From a virus: a DNA stretch of 55,789 nucleotides. Position numbers and translations under genes: made by a program. How positions within the stretch are numbered: position 1 is the stretch's first letter; the number at the start of each line of letters is the position of its first letter. The stretch is taken from positions 1-55,789 of the IMG/VR virus record IMGVR_UViG_3300024259_000042, one strand, 5' to 3'. Shown one piece after another: positions 7,990 through 15,585 of this stretch. A model generated the notes under the pieces. It was not told the DNA's origin, ran no database searches, and was given only the letters and a program-made list of their open reading frames with translations.

Positions 7990-8465
7990 TGAGACTACAA
8001 CAATACATGATAACTGAACTCTTTGATACTAAGGTGCCTATTAAACTTAAAGAAAGGGATAAAAATCCATTTGGCGAAACATACTACTATGAATTCCTTA
8101 TAGATGATTATAAATATACATTCATTGGTGAATTCTTTAAGTATCCTGATAAGGAAGAATATAAAGAATCTTCAGTATTAACAGTAGAATTTCACCAAGC
8201 AGGTTTTTATGAAATAACTGATGCTGGTGACGCATTTAAAGTATTTTCTGCTGTGAAATCTTGCCTAATGGATTTATTGAAGAAATTACCTGAAAAACCT
8301 GATTCAATTTCTTTTAGTGGTACTGATAGTGAACCAAGTAGAATTAAATTATATGATAGATTTGCAAAGGTAATTCCAAGAATACTAAAGGGATATAAAT
8401 TTATAGGCAAAGAACATGAATTAGATGGTAAAAGTTATAAATTTAGAAGTAAAAAGAGGAGGTAA
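7989..8465 (+). CDS. Family B paralogue with capsid-targeting-type leader
   Basis: 158 residues, leader MRLQQYMITE|LFDTKVP (Glu10). The core keeps the family B helix (GDAFKVFSAVKSCLMDLLKKL) and the EPSRIKLYDRFAKV signature. It is slightly longer than its siblings because of an extra loop (KYPDKEEYKESS). The ITE-LFD junction matches the T4 Alt processing site as I remember it. Function unknown. Confidence 0.7.
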   Translation: MRLQQYMITELFDTKVPIKLKERDKNPFGETYYYEFLIDDYKYTFIGEFFKYPDKEEYKESSVLTVEFHQAGFYEITDAGDAFKVFSAVKSCLMDLLKKLPEKPDSISFSGTDSEPSRIKLYDRFAKVIPRILKGYKFIGKEHELDGKSYKFRSKKRR

Positions 8466-8470
8466 AGGTT

Positions 8471-8959
8471 ATGAAAATGTTATGGTTTTTAATTATTTCG
8501 TTGTTTCTGATGGTAGGTAATGTTAATGCAACTTACATAGATGATTTCAAAGGTAATGATAAAGACAATGTGGTTGACCAACTCCTTATAGATAATAATT
8601 GGACAAATATAACCCTTGGAAGTTTAGAATTACTTGGTAAATCAGATGAAGGTATTAATGTCGTTTTAAATGAGACAGATGGCACCTGGTCCTTAGATCC
8701 TTCAAATCAATTGAATATAAATGATATTGGATTCATATCAGTTAAAGCTGGTAATAATAGTTATGTATTCAGATCAAATGATTTCAATTATCTTTTTGGT
8801 ATTGACGGTTCCCCTGTGTTTACAAAGGATGTATCACATATAAGTTTTTGGAAAGGTGGAGGATATGAGGGTCCAGGTGGACAAGTACCTGAACCAATAA
8901 CATTATTCTTATTAGGATCAGGTTTACTATATATGAGTATTAGAAGGAAAATTAAATGA
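8471..8959 (+). CDS. Secreted protein with PEP-CTERM sorting signal
   Basis: 162 residues. The N terminus (MKMLWFLIISLFLMVGNVNA) is a signal peptide with likely cleavage after NVNA. The C terminus reads VPEPITLFLLGSGLLYMSIR followed by RK residues: a VPEP motif, a hydrophobic helix and a basic end, which is the textbook PEP-CTERM signal recognised by exosortase (EpsH/XrtA). The middle is an Asn/Asp-rich beta-type domain (HISFWKGGGYEGPG near the end). In bacteria these proteins are exported and sorted in exopolysaccharide-producing Gram-negatives. It lies in the leader-gene run with a good AGGAGG site. It may coat or alter the host surface late in infection, or be a captured host gene. Confidence 0.85.
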   Translation: MKMLWFLIISLFLMVGNVNATYIDDFKGNDKDNVVDQLLIDNNWTNITLGSLELLGKSDEGINVVLNETDGTWSLDPSNQLNINDIGFISVKAGNNSYVFRSNDFNYLFGIDGSPVFTKDVSHISFWKGGGYEGPGGQVPEPITLFLLGSGLLYMSIRRKIK

Positions 8960-9636
8960 GACTAGAGAAATATATAAATGAGATAACCAAGGTATCCGAT
9001 AGTTATACCAATAAAATAGTGGATGCTGGACTCATTAACTATAAGAATATCATGAAAAAGATCAAGATTAAAGCCTGGCCCATACAGTTGGCAGCCCTTG
9101 CATCTGCTTTTAAAGACTTCAATATAACCTTCATGATAAAAGATTACAAATGGATGAACAAATTCTTTAAGATTGATCAAGATGATATAGGCTCAACAAC
9201 AAAAGTCCAAGGTACACCTATACAAATAATACTCAAGAAAAAAGAATTGAAGAATATAACATCTGGTTTCATAAAGAAAAAAATATCTAAAGTTCTTACA
9301 CATGAGCTGGTGCATAGAAAACAATTTACTTCTATGGATCCAGAATTTATGAAATATTATAGCCTTAAAAATGCTGATATAACACAATATTTTTCACGAA
9401 AAGAGGAAATTGAAGCATACGCAAGGGATGCTATAAATGAATTAAAAGATGGTAAATCTGATATTGTGGATTCTTATTTTTATTGGATTAAGGGTATGTC
9501 TATGGAATTATGGAAAAGATTTCTAAAGAAATTATATCAATATCAGGATCTATATGGTGATGATATATCCAAGAAGAATTTAATAAAACAACTACCTGAA
9601 TTGGGAACTGAGGAGGAGGATGAGGATGAAATTTAA
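8956..9636 (+). CDS. Zincin metallopeptidase with capsid-targeting-type leader
   Basis: 226 residues, leader MRLEKYINE|I. The centre has THELVHRKQF (~115-124), a HExxH zinc site, and 25 residues later KEEIEAYA, where a Glu serves as third ligand, so this is a gluzincin-like layout. The C terminus is strongly acidic (TEEEDEDEI). Predicted to cut a protein, either inside the capsid during maturation or in the host after injection. The substrate is unknown. Overlaps the signal-peptide gene upstream by 4 bases. Confidence 0.75.
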   Translation: MRLEKYINEITKVSDSYTNKIVDAGLINYKNIMKKIKIKAWPIQLAALASAFKDFNITFMIKDYKWMNKFFKIDQDDIGSTTKVQGTPIQIILKKKELKNITSGFIKKKISKVLTHELVHRKQFTSMDPEFMKYYSLKNADITQYFSRKEEIEAYARDAINELKDGKSDIVDSYFYWIKGMSMELWKRFLKKLYQYQDLYGDDISKKNLIKQLPELGTEEEDEDEI

Positions 9637-9937
9637 AGACTTTGTAATAAATGAGGAAAGACTTGGGAAGAATGATAAGAAGTGGTTGAAGGATTATATT
9701 AAGAATCCTAAGAATGATACCTTTACAATACAATCCTTTAAGAATAAGTCTGAAGTGGATGTTAAGAAGATAAAGGATGGTGTTCAATTTCAATATGATT
9801 TAGATAATTATGAATTAACTAATGAATTGGTTGATTTAGTTGACAGTATGGGTGGATATAAGTTTAGCACAAAAAGTGAGAAAAGTATTAATGCTATGAA
9901 TTTTAAAGTTACATTAAAAACCCCTAAAGGAAGATAG
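9626..9937 (+). CDS. Small basic protein with capsid-targeting-type leader
   Basis: 103 residues from ATG 9626 (MKFKDFVINE|E); AGGAGG at 9611-9616 is 9 bases from this ATG and only 3 from the one at 9620. Lys-rich, alternating strands and helices, no recognised domain. The start lies inside the metallopeptidase gene's acidic tail codons (a GGAGGAGGATGAGGATG stretch serves both as coding sequence and ribosome site). Confidence 0.6.
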   Translation: MKFKDFVINEERLGKNDKKWLKDYIKNPKNDTFTIQSFKNKSEVDVKKIKDGVQFQYDLDNYELTNELVDLVDSMGGYKFSTKSEKSINAMNFKVTLKTPKGR

Positions 9938-10348
9938 ATGCGACTGCAACACTATATAACTGAACTATTTGATACTAAAGTTGATATAAAAATAGTAAAA
10001 CAAAATCCTTCTATGTGTATATATGAATTCACTATAAAGGAATTAAAATATTCCTTTAAAGCTGATAAATATAGAGGAACATGGGAAATATTATTCGTAA
10101 GTGATGTGGGAATAAGTATAACTGGAACAGGTAATGCTATACAAGTCTTTGCAGCAATTGCTAAATGTTTAGATATATTTTTAAAGAAATATAAACCCAT
10201 GGTGTTTTGGTTTAGTGCAAAAGAACCAAGTAGAAAGAAATTATATTTAAAAATGTCCAAACTTATTACAAAGAAATATTCTTATAAATTTAAAACTGAA
10301 AGTGAAGATATAGAAGATGACGAAATATATGTATTTAAGAGGAACTAA
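9938..10348 (+). CDS. Family B paralogue with capsid-targeting-type leader
   Basis: 136 residues, leader MRLQHYITE|LFDTKVDIK. It is closely similar to the copy at 10995 across the body: GTWEILFV, GISITGTGNAIQVFAAIAKC, FLKKYKPM, FWFSAKEPSRKKLY. The leader codons differ from those of 10995 mostly at third positions, which argues for selection on the peptide rather than recent DNA copying. Starts directly after the previous stop. Function unknown. Confidence 0.7.
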   Translation: MRLQHYITELFDTKVDIKIVKQNPSMCIYEFTIKELKYSFKADKYRGTWEILFVSDVGISITGTGNAIQVFAAIAKCLDIFLKKYKPMVFWFSAKEPSRKKLYLKMSKLITKKYSYKFKTESEDIEDDEIYVFKRN

Positions 10349-10681
10349 ATGAGTTTAACATATACAGCTAAAGGAACACCTGTAATGAAGATTGGAAAGT
10401 TTCAATTATCCCTTACCTCTACTGATGGAAGTAGTGATAAATGGAAGTGGTTAAGTGTATCTAATGGTAAGAACAAAGATATAGCTCCTTTAACTCTTTT
10501 AGGTTTGAAGCAAAAAGTTGTTCCTTTGAAAACTAGATATAAAATGCAAAAGGTCTTAAAGAAGTATATTAAAGATGGATATATCTATAAGAAGGATGTT
10601 GATAAATTATATAATGATTTAAAGATAATAGATGAAAGTATTACAACCCGTATAGACAATTTAATGGATTTATTATTATAA
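10349..10681 (+). CDS. Hypothetical protein, 110 aa
   Basis: Starts MSLTYTAKGTPVMKIG with no leader. The first half looks beta-rich (GKFQLSLTSTDGSS, WKWLSVSNG), the second is a helical pair (YKMQKVLKKYIKDGYIY...KLYNDLKIID). Unrecognised. It abuts its neighbours on both sides within the family A/B run. Confidence 0.55.
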   Translation: MSLTYTAKGTPVMKIGKFQLSLTSTDGSSDKWKWLSVSNGKNKDIAPLTLLGLKQKVVPLKTRYKMQKVLKKYIKDGYIYKKDVDKLYNDLKIIDESITTRIDNLMDLLL

Positions 10682-10983
10682 TGTCCGAGGGATCGTCTAT
10701 AACAGGACTGACAGATGTATGGGATAGTAAAAAATTTAAACCACTTGAAGTCTTTATAAATCCTTCTAGGAGTGTATTAAAAGAAATAGCACCTCATGTT
10801 AGATGTGTAATTGATGATAAAAGTAAAACACTTTATGCATGGGATGGTACAAGTGCATTACATTATGATGTATGGAAAAATATACTAAAGAAAGAGCTTA
10901 AAGATAAACGAAAATATGATGATGTTACATTAAGACGTAGTAATTACGAACACGGTGATCGCTATCCTGATCCTAATAGATAA
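10681..10983 (+). CDS. Family A paralogue lacking the leader
   Basis: 100 residues. It carries the family A core (FINPSRSVLKEI, VRCVIDDKSKTLYAWDG, SALHYDVWKNIL) but begins MSEGSSITGLTDVW, without MRLxxYxxE, and lacks the C-terminal KWLN...WLRR helix. It may be a truncated relic or a form that stays in the producing cell. Starts in a one-base TAATG overlap. Confidence 0.6.
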   Translation: MSEGSSITGLTDVWDSKKFKPLEVFINPSRSVLKEIAPHVRCVIDDKSKTLYAWDGTSALHYDVWKNILKKELKDKRKYDDVTLRRSNYEHGDRYPDPNR

Positions 10984-10994
10984 AAGGAAACATT

Positions 10995-11408
10995 ATGAGA
11001 CTACAACAATACATAACTGAACTATTTGATACTAAGGTTGATATAAAAGTAGAGAAGCAAACCATGTCGGCTGATATATACACTTTTGTTATAGATGATA
11101 TAGAATATTCATTCCATGCTAGAAATGAAAAAGGAACATGGGAAATAGCATTTTCACAATATGAAGGAATTGGTATAACTGGGAGTGGAAATGCACCACA
11201 AGTATTTGCAGCAATAAGTAAATGTTTAGATATGTTTTTAAAGAAATATAAGCCTATGGAGTTTTGGTTTAGTGCAAAAGAACCAAGTAGAAGAAAATTA
11301 TATAAGAGATTTGCTAAACTTATAACAAGAAAGTATCGCGCATATGATTTCAGAATGGACAAGGCTTATGACGGTGATGATGTCTTTATATTTTCAGATA
11401 AATCATAG
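10995..11408 (+). CDS. Family B paralogue with capsid-targeting-type leader
   Basis: 137 residues, leader MRLQQYITE|LFDTKVDIKV. Sister of the gene at 9938 (GTWEIAFS, GIGITGSGNAPQVFAAISKC, FWFSAKEPSRRKLYKRFAKL). It is the last plus-strand gene before the convergent UvsW gene and overlaps its end by 6 bases; I see no hairpin terminator at the junction, so convergent transcripts may run into each other. AAAGGAAAC precedes the start. Confidence 0.7.
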   Translation: MRLQQYITELFDTKVDIKVEKQTMSADIYTFVIDDIEYSFHARNEKGTWEIAFSQYEGIGITGSGNAPQVFAAISKCLDMFLKKYKPMEFWFSAKEPSRRKLYKRFAKLITRKYRAYDFRMDKAYDGDDVFIFSDKS

Positions 11409-12833
11409 TTCTATCTGATTACCCTCCTCCAATACTATTTCATCAGTTTCAAACCCTTCCACTCCATAATAACGAAACCTTACATTACCATGTTTACCCA
11501 AGTATTTAGTATGATCATGTATATCATATATTACAGCACCTTCCTTTTTATTAGCATGTTTCCTCAATGCCCTACCTATACTCTGTAACACTCTGATCTT
11601 ACTCTTAAATGGAGAACCAAATACAATATACTTCAAATTAGGTATGTTAATACCTTGTGCAAAGATACCATAGGTAGCAATCAATATAATATCCTTCCTC
11701 TTTAAACAAGCCTTACGCCATTTCTCTCGTTCCTCTATACTATCCCTACCAGATAAAAATACTATCTCCTTCTTGGTCACCCCTTGTAACCAATTCTTTA
11801 AATAATCTCCCTCCTTCTCAACCTTACCCACCAATATAAGAACATTATGATCCAATTTATTAACAACCTTCTTAATAACATTCAGTCTGTATTGATTAGT
11901 GAATACCAAATCCTTTACTTCATCATATGTACCCTCCAATACCTCCTGATACTCTATGTTAATAACCTTTACATTACATTTACTTATATAACCCTTCTCA
12001 GCAAGAAAACCTGAGCTGTAATTTGCTATAACAGGACCAAGATATGATTGGGTGTTCAGATTATCTAATTTTCCAGCATGTAGGGTTCCTGTAAATCCCA
12101 GTCTATAATCAGCATTGATTGACTTTACAAGGATTTTCTTCAAAGATAGTGCTTTTACAGAATGACATTCATCACATATTATACAATTATATAGTTTTAA
12201 TTTACTTGTATTTTTAATTAGTGTTTGCCAGGTTGATACCACAATATCTTTATCCCATTCCTTGGCCTTAGCATGGACCTTACCTACAGAATATTTCATA
12301 TCATATTCTTTCATATCATTATAAAATTGTTCTACTAAAGATTTATTAGGAACAATAATTATACACTGTTTTGCTTTTTTATTTTCCAATAATGTTTTTA
12401 GTATGTAAGCAATAATAAGGGATTTACCAGAAGCGGTTGCAGACCTAATGATACCTTTAGTATATTGTAGTGATTTTATTATGCAATCTTTTTGATAAGG
12501 ATATGGTTTCAAGGAAAGATTTTGTTTAATTTTTAAAGAAGAACCCTTAAACAAAGACTTTACACTATCATCAATTCTTAATATTACTCTCGGAAAGGAT
12601 ATTTTATTAATTCTTATTAACTCTGTTAGTAATCCATATGGTAAAAAACCATTGTTTTTTATTAAACAAATTTTACCGTCCCATCCTCCTGATTTATAGG
12701 CGGACATCCAATTATAACCATCAACTAAATAAGTAAATTCTTTTTTAAGAAGTTTTATATAATCCTCATCATCGGATTGTATTTGAATATGTAATTGATC
12801 ACCTTTTATTATATTTACTATATTATCCATCAT
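11403..12833 (-). CDS. uvsW: UvsW-type recombination helicase
   Basis: 476 residues, superfamily 2 helicase resembling T4 UvsW, which drives branch migration, fork regression and R-loop removal. The N-terminal UvsW-specific region (VDGYNWMSAYKSGGWDGKICL, ~30-50; FLPYGLL) matches T4's DGYRF...GNWDGRI and LLPFGLV. Helicase motifs: Y-Q-K-D Q-motif, ATASGKS Walker A, VSTWQT, CDECHS (DExH), GFTGT, and the C-terminal lobe with IATYGIFAQGIN and QSIGRALRKH. Length is close to T4's 503. The start overlaps the GIY-YIG gene stop in an ATGATGG arrangement; ATG 12830 is an equally possible start. Followed in T4 order by UvsY. Confidence 0.92.
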   Translation of the reverse strand: MMDNIVNIIKGDQLHIQIQSDDEDYIKLLKKEFTYLVDGYNWMSAYKSGGWDGKICLIKNNGFLPYGLLTELIRINKISFPRVILRIDDSVKSLFKGSSLKIKQNLSLKPYPYQKDCIIKSLQYTKGIIRSATASGKSLIIAYILKTLLENKKAKQCIIIVPNKSLVEQFYNDMKEYDMKYSVGKVHAKAKEWDKDIVVSTWQTLIKNTSKLKLYNCIICDECHSVKALSLKKILVKSINADYRLGFTGTLHAGKLDNLNTQSYLGPVIANYSSGFLAEKGYISKCNVKVINIEYQEVLEGTYDEVKDLVFTNQYRLNVIKKVVNKLDHNVLILVGKVEKEGDYLKNWLQGVTKKEIVFLSGRDSIEEREKWRKACLKRKDIILIATYGIFAQGINIPNLKYIVFGSPFKSKIRVLQSIGRALRKHANKKEGAVIYDIHDHTKYLGKHGNVRFRYYGVEGFETDEIVLEEGNQIEL

Positions 12834-13477
12834 ATTGTTATATGTTTCCACCGTTTATCGTTTTTTATATTATATATTACACATCTATTTACATTATATA
12901 TTTTAGCTATATCTATACCTTTTTCTCCTCTCTGTAATCTTTTCTTTATATCAATAATATTTTCATTTGTAAATTTTGCATTAGGATTATTTTCACCTTT
13001 GTTCATTTTACTCATTCGTTTACTCTGCATATCAACAAATTCAGGATTTTTCCATTGTTTTTCCATTTGGTTTTTTGATTGCACGGTTTTTATTTTTCTA
13101 TATTCATCGTTTTCCCATGTCCTTTTAATACTTTTACTGTTTGCTTTAGACATCTTCTTTTTAAATTCAGGATCTTTCCATTGTTTCTTTAAATCATCAC
13201 TGTTAAATCCTTGACCTCCAACTGTTAAATTATAATATTTTTTACTTTGTATTATATGGTTGGTTATTAATTTATTTTCATATCTATAGGACTCTTCTTC
13301 ACTACCAACAATAATAAGTATCTTTCTACCGAAATTTTTTCTACCATACATTTTGATATCCTCAAGTAATATCTTTCCGGATCCTAAATATCCATCGTCA
13401 ATATTAGTGGTAGAATGCTTACCAATATATTTTTTACCGTTTATTAAATTAGTGGTTTCATACACGAAATGTATCAT
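12830..13477 (-). CDS. GIY-YIG homing endonuclease
   Basis: 215 residues from ATG 13477, which overlaps the upstream gene's stop in TAATG and follows AAGGATGGGG. The N-terminal nuclease domain shows FVYETTNLINGKKYIGKHS (GIY-YIG motif), GSGKIL, the catalytic Arg/Glu region and N-x-x-x-GG (YYNLTVGGQG). NUMOD-type repeats (KKQWKDPEFKKKMSKANS, MEKQWKNPEFVDMQSKRMSK, KGENNPNAKF) and a C-terminal helix-turn-helix (IAKIYNVNRCVIYNIK) follow for DNA binding. It is inserted exactly between the uvsY-like and uvsW genes, coupled to both by start/stop overlap. Confidence 0.92.
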   Translation of the reverse strand: MIHFVYETTNLINGKKYIGKHSTTNIDDGYLGSGKILLEDIKMYGRKNFGRKILIIVGSEEESYRYENKLITNHIIQSKKYYNLTVGGQGFNSDDLKKQWKDPEFKKKMSKANSKSIKRTWENDEYRKIKTVQSKNQMEKQWKNPEFVDMQSKRMSKMNKGENNPNAKFTNENIIDIKKRLQRGEKGIDIAKIYNVNRCVIYNIKNDKRWKHITI

Positions 13478-13890
13478 TATAACCCCATCCTTTCGTTTTG
13501 TCCAAACTCTTTCATGTTCCATTTAACATCCTTCAATCCTTTGAAGCACATTTCAAAAAACTCCACTCTAATCATTTGATTCCTCATTAACTGTCGCATC
13601 TTCTTAATATATGGATCCTTTGGTAAATAATATTTCTCAATTTCAGTTTTCGTCAATGCTTTATCCTGTTCAAACCTAAAATGGTCATACCTCTTACCCA
13701 TCAATGCTTCCATTTTCTCCTCCATTTCCTCATATAACATTCTTTCCATGTTATATAAGTCTTGGTATTTGAGTGTAAGGAAAGTATTATCCTTCAATTT
13801 CTCCTGTAAATCCAACTCGTTAAAGGAAACCATTTCTAGGATTGGGTGTTCTTCCATCAATTTTTCTTGTATTATCTCACGTTCAGTCAT
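13477..13890 (-). CDS. UvsY-like recombination mediator
   Basis: 137 residues, the same length as T4 UvsY and next to UvsW as in T4 if the endonuclease is ignored. UvsY loads the UvsX recombinase on single-stranded DNA coated by gp32. The sequence is almost all helical and charged: QEKLKDNTFLTLKYQDLYNMERMLYE resembles the T4 stretch that ties to UvsX, and the KxxxRYDHFRFEQDKALTKTEIEKYYLP region parallels T4's Lys/Arg DNA-binding loop followed by SEMKTVLSAD. Assignment leans on length and context because the family is very divergent. Confidence 0.65.
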   Translation of the reverse strand: MTEREIIQEKLMEEHPILEMVSFNELDLQEKLKDNTFLTLKYQDLYNMERMLYEEMEEKMEALMGKRYDHFRFEQDKALTKTEIEKYYLPKDPYIKKMRQLMRNQMIRVEFFEMCFKGLKDVKWNMKEFGQNERMGL

Positions 13891-13899
13891 ACAGTTTCC

Positions 13900-14871
13900 T
13901 TATAGTTTTGTATATTGTCTATTTATTAACTCATATGCTTCTATAAAGGATGATTTTTCATTATCTATCCAACTAAAACCATGTTTCATAGCCTTAACAA
14001 CAGATTCTTTAAGTTCCTCTCCTCCTATTCTTTCAACAATATAATGTAGAACATCATAATCTGGTGTATCTGGTTGTTGACGGGACGTGATTTTAAAGTT
14101 ATTAATACCTAATGTTTTTAAATATTCTATATGTTTATTACTAATCTCTAATGATGTTGTATGTTTTAGAAAATCTTTTGGTGGTAACATATTTATAACC
14201 CTTTTATGTAATTGCTCCTCACACCAAAGTTTACCCATATCTTGATAGAAATTGGTATTTTTAACCCAATAATTTCTATTGGCTTCACTGACCCTTTTGT
14301 AATGTTCACTTCTGAATTGACAATCATGTAAGCACTTTTCGTTGGCAAATATTTCAAGTTTTTCAGGTCCTATTTGTTTAATAACATCTTCATTATAGTT
14401 CCATTCAGCCAATAGTACCATTACATCATATAAGTTTTTACGTTTTAAATAATAATCAACATTTGTATTATAGTGGGTACAAGAAAGAACCCGTTTATAT
14501 TTTGGATATTTTTCCCTTACATATTCAGCAAAGGTATCATTCAGTATAATTACACCGTTTAAATCATTATGGAATTTATCTAATATGAAATTTCCATCCT
14601 CATCGTTAATGTCTATTTCATGATTAGAGAATGTAAAATAAAAAGATATACCCCTCATGTTCAATGCTGTTATATAATCCACGAATTTATAAGGCTCTAA
14701 AAGAGGAGGCATATCTAACATTGATCTACCACCACTCCATTTAAGCATATAATTACTATCATATATACCAAACTGTATTCTATCCTGATAGCCAAATTTA
14801 TTTAATAAATTGTCAATCTCTATAATTGACGAAGCATTCATAATACCGCCAATCTTCCAATTTTCTTTCAT
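13900..14871 (-). CDS. Possible U32-like TIM-barrel protein
   Basis: 323 residues. ANEKCLHDCQFRSEHYKR (around residue 178) is like the Cys-x-x-x-Cys plus R-x-x-H segment of U32-type 'peptidases', many of which are iron-sulfur tRNA or quinone hydroxylases rather than proteases. Only two Cys lie in that segment; HTT...C-type partners are not obvious, so a cluster is doubtful. A TIM-barrel pattern of strands (IQFGIYDSNY, GISFYFTFSNHEI, GVIILND, VMVLLAEW) precedes it. AGGGAGG sits 5 bases before the ATG, with a strong promoter behind it. First gene of the UvsY-UvsW unit. Role in the phage unknown. Confidence 0.6.
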   Translation of the reverse strand: MKENWKIGGIMNASSIIEIDNLLNKFGYQDRIQFGIYDSNYMLKWSGGRSMLDMPPLLEPYKFVDYITALNMRGISFYFTFSNHEIDINDEDGNFILDKFHNDLNGVIILNDTFAEYVREKYPKYKRVLSCTHYNTNVDYYLKRKNLYDVMVLLAEWNYNEDVIKQIGPEKLEIFANEKCLHDCQFRSEHYKRVSEANRNYWVKNTNFYQDMGKLWCEEQLHKRVINMLPPKDFLKHTTSLEISNKHIEYLKTLGINNFKITSRQQPDTPDYDVLHYIVERIGGEELKESVVKAMKHGFSWIDNEKSSFIEAYELINRQYTKL

Positions 14872-14894
14872 TTGAACCTCCCTTTGTTTCTATT

Positions 14895-14923
14895 ATTCTA
14901 TCATACTAAATATAAAAAGTAAA
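14895..14923 (-). promoter_or_regulatory. Extended -10 promoter, leftward
   Basis: Read on the minus strand: TTTACT (-35), 17 bases, then TGA-TAGAAT (extended -10). It would drive the gene ending at 13900 and on through uvsY-like, GIY-YIG and uvsW. It lies back to back with the rightward promoter at 14928-14956, with only four bases between the -35 boxes. Confidence 0.7.
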
Positions 14924-14927
14924 CATA

Positions 14928-14956
14928 TTTACATTTCCAAGTTCCTGTGATATAAT
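14928..14956 (+). promoter_or_regulatory. Extended -10 promoter, rightward
   Basis: TTTACA, a 17-base spacer and TGA-TATAAT, close to the host sigma-70 consensus. It precedes the gene at 14984 with GAAAGGAG as ribosome site and would drive the helicase-dUTPase unit. The same box pair with 17-base spacing occurs at 18004 and 23409, so this is a promoter class of the phage, probably early. Confidence 0.85.
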
Positions 14957-14983
14957 GATACTATCTATTGAAAGGAGTTTATT

Positions 14984-15355
14984 ATGAAATTTGAGAATTA
15001 TGTGGTTGTCAAGGAGAATGGTAAGTGGATGGTTGGTAAGATCAAAGGATATAAGTTTACACCTTATCAGGATGTTAAGAAACTATCCGATGTTAAGGAT
15101 GTTAGTTCCTATATATCCCTTACACAATATATAAAGAAAAATAAATTTAAACCATCCTTAGCCAAGTTATTATTGAAGAAAACAGGATTACAAAGTATTT
15201 ATATATTAAGTAAACCTGCTTATCTGGATGAGGATGAATGGGATAATTACTGGTGGCACGACTATTGTAAAAAGTGTAGGTTATGTGCAAACAAATGTAA
15301 ACAAAGTCATTTTGCTGAGATTGTGGTATGTCCAGATTATAAAAGGAAGGAATAA
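14984..15355 (+). CDS. Hypothetical protein with C-terminal Cys cluster
   Basis: 123 residues. Starts MKFENYVVVKENGKWMVG, whose first six residues echo the leader type, but no hydrophobic-x-Glu cut follows and it is driven by an early-type promoter, so I do not count it. The C terminus has HDYCKKCRLCANKCKQS and a further VVCPDY, five Cys in 30 residues that could bind zinc or an iron-sulfur centre. Function unknown. Abuts the next gene (one-base overlap). Confidence 0.55.
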   Translation: MKFENYVVVKENGKWMVGKIKGYKFTPYQDVKKLSDVKDVSSYISLTQYIKKNKFKPSLAKLLLKKTGLQSIYILSKPAYLDEDEWDNYWWHDYCKKCRLCANKCKQSHFAEIVVCPDYKRKE

Positions 15356-15585
15356 TGAGTCAAGAACTAGCAGGATCAGTATTATGTATGAGTGGTGAAA
15401 GACATGTAAGTGTTAATGGTTTTGATTATTATTTTGATAAAGAAGGAGAACTTCATAGAACTGATGGTCCGGCAGTTTCAAATGGTGTTGGTGGGGAATC
15501 ATACTGGTTGCATGGTAAAATGGTAGAAAAGGGGGATATTAGATTGTTAAACAATAACGATATAGAGGAATTATTTACATTATGA
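15355..15585 (+). CDS. Small protein with HRxDGPA motif
   Basis: 76 residues. FDKEGELHRTDGPAVSNGVG followed by YWLHGKMV is one unit of the repeat (HRxDGPAxxxxxGxxxYWxxGK) seen, often in tandem, in many phage and bacterial proteins of unknown role. Only one unit is present here. It sits directly before the helicase gene (4-base overlap), which may mean only shared translation. Confidence 0.6.
   Translation: MSQELAGSVLCMSGERHVSVNGFDYYFDKEGELHRTDGPAVSNGVGGESYWLHGKMVEKGDIRLLNNNDIEELFTL

Noticed and set aside
14984-15355. MKFENYVVVKE start as another capsid-targeting leader.
   Set aside because: No hydrophobic-x-Glu before residue 14 and it lies behind an early-type promoter among replication genes.
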